Origin: CAYMST01 sp964393115 | GTDB lineage: Bacteria; Bacteroidota; Bacteroidia; Cytophagales; Cyclobacteriaceae | DNA length: 19,088 nucleotides | Reading direction: 5' to 3' | NCBI GenBank assembly: GCA_964393115.1 | Contig: CAYMST010000072.1 | Coordinates: 1 to 19,088, forward strand | In this document: in pieces, positions 16,417 through 19,088 of the stretch | Numbering within the stretch: position 1 is the first letter of the stretch | Layout: every line of letters starts with the position of its first letter | Notes under the pieces: model-generated | Seen by the model: only the letters and a program-made list of their open reading frames with translations | What the model was told of the DNA's origin: nothing | Database searches by the model: none | Made by a program: the position numbers and the translations under genes

Positions 16417-16559
16417 TGTTGATACTATTTAGAGATTTTTGCGTCTAGATAGGTGATAGGCAAACTTTTTAGTCAATACGAATTATTTTCATAGTAATTT
16501 ATTACACAAGCGGGAATTGCTTTATTTGTATGGTTTCCTTGGATAAATATTCTTAGCAA

Positions 16560-17630
16560 ATGGCAGAGGATAATAAAATAAGTGATCAAATTGATCTGAT
16601 AGCAATAAGCAAGCTACTTTGGTTAAAAAGAGCTTTAATCATAAAGGTGGTTATAGCTTTTTTAGGGTTTGCTGTATTATTGGCATTTACGATGAGAGCA
16701 CACTATCAGTCAACTTCTAAGCTTATGATTGAGAGTTTAGAAAGTGATGAGAGTAAGCTAGGGGGACTAAGTGGTTTGGCGGGCTTAGCTAGAATAAGTC
16801 TAGACCAAAGTAGCTCTGGCGTACTTAGCCCGGAACTTTATCCAGAAATAGTATTCAGTACTCCCTTTTTATTGAAAATGATAAATAGGGAAGTTCATTT
16901 TGAACAAGCGAATATAACGACATCATCGTTTGTATATTTGGATAGTATCCAAAAGCCGACAATATGGAAAACTTTATTTAATTACACCCTTGGTTTACCT
17001 GGCCTAGTCAAGCGATTGTATTTTTCAAGTGATCAGAAGGTAAATGCCCAATTCTCCTTACCCAGACTAAGTGAGCACAAATCCAGAATTTTGGAAACCT
17101 TTAAAAAGTGGATTGTTTTAGAGGTTAATTCGGATTTAGGGCTCTTAAAAGTTTCCATTGAATGTCCTGACCCTACTGCCGCAACAAGACTAAATGAACT
17201 GCTAATTGAGTTACTTACTAAAGAACTAACTAAATACAAGTTAGAAAAGTCGAAACAAAATCTCGATTTTGTTAAAAATAGATTCGATGAATCGAAAGAG
17301 AATTATGAAGGAAAGCAGAAAGAATGGGCTGCATTTGCTGATAAGAATTTGAACTTGATTAAATCATCCGCAAAACTCGAAGAGCAAAGAATTCGTAACG
17401 AAGTCGATTTGGCTTTTGAGATATATAAAGGGTTGGCATCTCAATTGGAACAAGCTAGAATTAAGATAAAAGAAAAAACGCCAGTTTTTACCGTTTTGGA
17501 ACCTCCTAGGGTACCCTATAAAAAAAGTAAACCGAATAAGATTGTGATAATTTTTGTTATGTGCTTTTTTGGGCTTGTATTCGGGAGTTTGTTGGCAATA
17601 CTGAAAGAAAAAACACCTATTGTTATTTAG
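16560..17630 (+). CDS. Wzz-type polysaccharide chain-length determinant (co-polymerase)
   Basis: This is a 356-residue inner-membrane polysaccharide co-polymerase that sets chain length and likely contacts the exporter. It has the classic two-helix topology: transmembrane helix 1 at about 27-45, a large periplasmic part with GGLSGLAGLARI near 67-78, a coiled-coil region at roughly 240-300 rich in Lys and Glu, then helix 2 at about 328-348 after the proline-rich EPPRVPYKKSKP. It ends just after helix 2, so it lacks the cytoplasmic BY-kinase domain of Wzc. A separate kinase would have to be encoded elsewhere if there is one. The 143-bp gap to the exporter contains only the near-consensus TTTATTTG at 16521-16528, and no further gene. 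Confidence 0.87.
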   Translation: MAEDNKISDQIDLIAISKLLWLKRALIIKVVIAFLGFAVLLAFTMRAHYQSTSKLMIESLESDESKLGGLSGLAGLARISLDQSSSGVLSPELYPEIVFSTPFLLKMINREVHFEQANITTSSFVYLDSIQKPTIWKTLFNYTLGLPGLVKRLYFSSDQKVNAQFSLPRLSEHKSRILETFKKWIVLEVNSDLGLLKVSIECPDPTAATRLNELLIELLTKELTKYKLEKSKQNLDFVKNRFDESKENYEGKQKEWAAFADKNLNLIKSSAKLEEQRIRNEVDLAFEIYKGLASQLEQARIKIKEKTPVFTVLEPPRVPYKKSKPNKIVIIFVMCFFGLVFGSLLAILKEKTPIVI

Positions 17631-17813
17631 GTTGTTTTTATTATGCATAAATATAATTTGACAAGGTTAGTGTATTATCATTCGTTTGAGAGCTTTCCTT
17701 GATATGTTAATGAATCTGCTATTTTAATGTTTGATGGTTTTGAAATCTTGAATGATGCAACAAATTTTTTTGGCATTTAATGTGTTGTTTGCAAAAACTT
17801 AGAAAAATGATTT

Positions 17814-17846
17814 TTTGTCTCTTTAAGCATTATCAAACTTTATTTG
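17814..17846 (+). promoter_or_regulatory. Candidate promoter of the flippase gene
   Basis: TTTG at 17814-17817 is followed after 21 bp by TTTATTTG at 17839-17846, one mismatch from the -7 consensus TAnnTTTG. A start about 25 nt before the flippase ATG fits. It lies in the 246-bp gap after the Wzz gene, where I see no other gene and no clear terminator; the rest of that gap is AT-rich. Confidence 0.3.
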
Positions 17847-17876
17847 CAGCCTTCTAAAATTCAGATTAGAGGATAT

Positions 17877-19088
17877 ATGAAGTATATAAATCAAGTTGAC
17901 TTTTTCTATAGGTTTTTACAAGTTTTCTTTAAGCATAGTTTAACACTATTAATCTATTATTTTTCTGCTTATAAACTTAATCCATCAGCTTATGGTGAAG
18001 CTATTTACTTCATTTCAATTGCAACTTTGGTACTAATGTTTAGTGATTTCGGTGTATCCGGATCAGTAACTAAATATGTCGCCCAAGAAAAGATTGAAAA
18101 CAGCAAAATTGGTAACTCTGTTACAAAGATCATTGCTATTGTTTTTTCATTATCTATAGTAGTATTATTTTTAATTGGTTTAGTGATTCAATTTAATATT
18201 ATATCTAAAAGTTCTACCAACCACTTATTTCTACTATTCCCTTTTATATTGTTCACATCATTAGGTTCAGTATTAGACGGTTATTTCGTTGGCAAAAAGT
18301 CGTTTAGAACGCTATTTAAGGTTAACCTCATTTATTGGGTTGTTGCCGTTTGGTCAAATTACATTTTGATAGAGTACTACGGTTTCAATGGCATGCTTTT
18401 GTGCTTAAGCTTTAATTCTATCATCTTATTTGCGCTACTTTTATTTTTTTTCCTAAGGAAAGAACGTATTACTAAAACTTGGGTCCAATCGGAAGTTGGT
18501 GAAGTCTTGAAATATGGAGTGATAATTGGACTGGCTTCCCTTTCATACTTCCTATATACTCGTGTTGATATATTTGTTTTAGAACATTATTCTTATGTTG
18601 AAGAAATAGGTCACTACGAGATTATAAATAGGTTATTTGCAATCATTGTGATCCCATTTACCATTCTTGGACAAGTGCTTGCCCCAAGAATAGCAAAAAG
18701 CAACTCTCAGGGAGATCTTACCGAGGTTCTTAAGTTTTTTAAGAAAATAGTTCTTGTTGTCTTTCTAGTTGGAGTGGTTATATCTTTGACTCTTCTTGGG
18801 CTCGTACCTTTTGTTCTTGAAGAGTTTCTCGAAAAATATAATACACCTTCTTTTAATTCAATATTAAAAATACTGGTAGCAGTTGTTCCTTTGAAGCTAG
18901 TTGGAATTATTGCGACGATCGGCTTTATTACTCCTATTGGTGCTGCTAAAATCACGACAATTGTTACTCTAGTTTTTGGTTGTTTAAATGTCGTTCTGGA
19001 CTTGGTCCTGATAGGCATGTTAGGCTTTATTGGAGTATTTTGGTCTACATTTATTGTTCATAACTTAGCAATAGTTGTCCAACTCGTC
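17877..19088 (+). CDS. Wzx-like oligosaccharide flippase, 3' end cut by window
   Basis: My translation from the ATG at 17877 (MKYINQVDFFYRFLQVFFKH) stays open for 404 codons to the right edge with no stop. The protein is highly hydrophobic, with about ten membrane helices visible. Internal segments DFGVSGSVTKYVAQEK and the charged VDIFVLEHYS region followed by EEIGHYEIINRLF are typical of the polysaccharide-biosynthesis (PST/MVF) flippase superfamily. This family moves undecaprenyl-linked repeat units across the inner membrane in Wzx/Wzy-dependent assembly. It follows the Wzz gene and would be the first clearly committed assembly gene. A full-length member should be about 420-500 residues, so only the C-terminus is missing. 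The substrate cannot be read from sequence. Confidence 0.85.
   Translation, partial: MKYINQVDFFYRFLQVFFKHSLTLLIYYFSAYKLNPSAYGEAIYFISIATLVLMFSDFGVSGSVTKYVAQEKIENSKIGNSVTKIIAIVFSLSIVVLFLIGLVIQFNIISKSSTNHLFLLFPFILFTSLGSVLDGYFVGKKSFRTLFKVNLIYWVVAVWSNYILIEYYGFNGMLLCLSFNSIILFALLLFFFLRKERITKTWVQSEVGEVLKYGVIIGLASLSYFLYTRVDIFVLEHYSYVEEIGHYEIINRLFAIIVIPFTILGQVLAPRIAKSNSQGDLTEVLKFFKKIVLVVFLVGVVISLTLLGLVPFVLEEFLEKYNTPSFNSILKILVAVVPLKLVGIIATIGFITPIGAAKITTIVTLVFGCLNVVLDLVLIGMLGFIGVFWSTFIVHNLAIVVQLV

Noticed and set aside
16521..16528. TTTATTTG as a separate promoter for the Wzz gene
   Set aside because: One mismatch from the -7 consensus and no TTTG at the -33 distance; too weak to list as a feature.
17644..17703. 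19-codon frame starting at 17644 in the gap before the flippase
   Set aside because: Too short and without motif or coupling to a neighbour; it looks like chance.
18707..19018. 103-codon minus-strand frame at the right edge
   Set aside because: Antisense to the flippase, rich in Thr/Arg/Ile from the complementary codons, no recognised domain.

Overview
The window looks like chromosome from a low-GC member of the Bacteroidota, probably a marine Cytophagales-type bacterium. This is inferred from protein style (CcmE with a CxxxY site, a signal-bearing CcmD-like protein, a long SLBB exporter), from TAnnTTTG-type -7 promoter boxes, and from the lack of Shine-Dalgarno sequences. No species can be named. 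There are no rRNA or tRNA genes, insertion sequences, phage genes or CRISPR arrays.

Left part, minus strand (1-7778). The far left holds purH, cut by the window edge and lacking about its last 20 residues. Next come purN and a UbiA-family prenyltransferase. Together purH and purN encode three transformylase/cyclohydrolase activities of purine synthesis. Upstream of these lies a cytochrome c maturation (System I) cluster, transcribed ccmB-ccmC-ccmD-like-ccmE-ccmF. The genes overlap or sit within 40 bp of each other. The CcmE heme-attachment site is Cys124-x3-Tyr128 rather than the usual His-x3-Tyr. CcmC has a weakened tryptophan-rich motif, and CcmF has a large extra periplasmic domain. No ccmA, ccmG or ccmH is present. 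A 39-codon ORF starts on the ccmF stop codon.

A divergent intergenic region (7779-7927) separates this from the right part.

Right part, plus strand (7928-19088), is the start of a surface or exopolysaccharide locus. It opens with a UDP-glucuronate 4-epimerase-type enzyme and a TviB/WbpO-type UDP-HexNAc 6-dehydrogenase, both making acidic sugar nucleotides. A complete sulfate-activation operon follows: cysC (APS kinase), cysD and cysN (ATP sulfurylase) and cysQ (PAP phosphatase). The cysQ stop codon overlaps the start of a 797-residue Wza-like exporter with six SLBB repeats. A Wzz-type chain-length protein and a Wzx-like flippase, cut by the right edge, complete the visible part.

How the parts may work together (inference): the two sugar-nucleotide enzymes supply acidic sugars. 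CysDN and CysC make PAPS and CysQ removes PAP, the by-product of sulfotransferases. The exporter, Wzz and flippase assemble and export the glycan. No PAPS reductase or sulfite reductase is visible, so PAPS may be used to sulfate the exported polysaccharide rather than, or as well as, for cysteine synthesis. The sulfotransferase would have to lie beyond the window. A near-perfect 14-bp inverted repeat overlapping a -7 box upstream of cysC is the best regulatory candidate.
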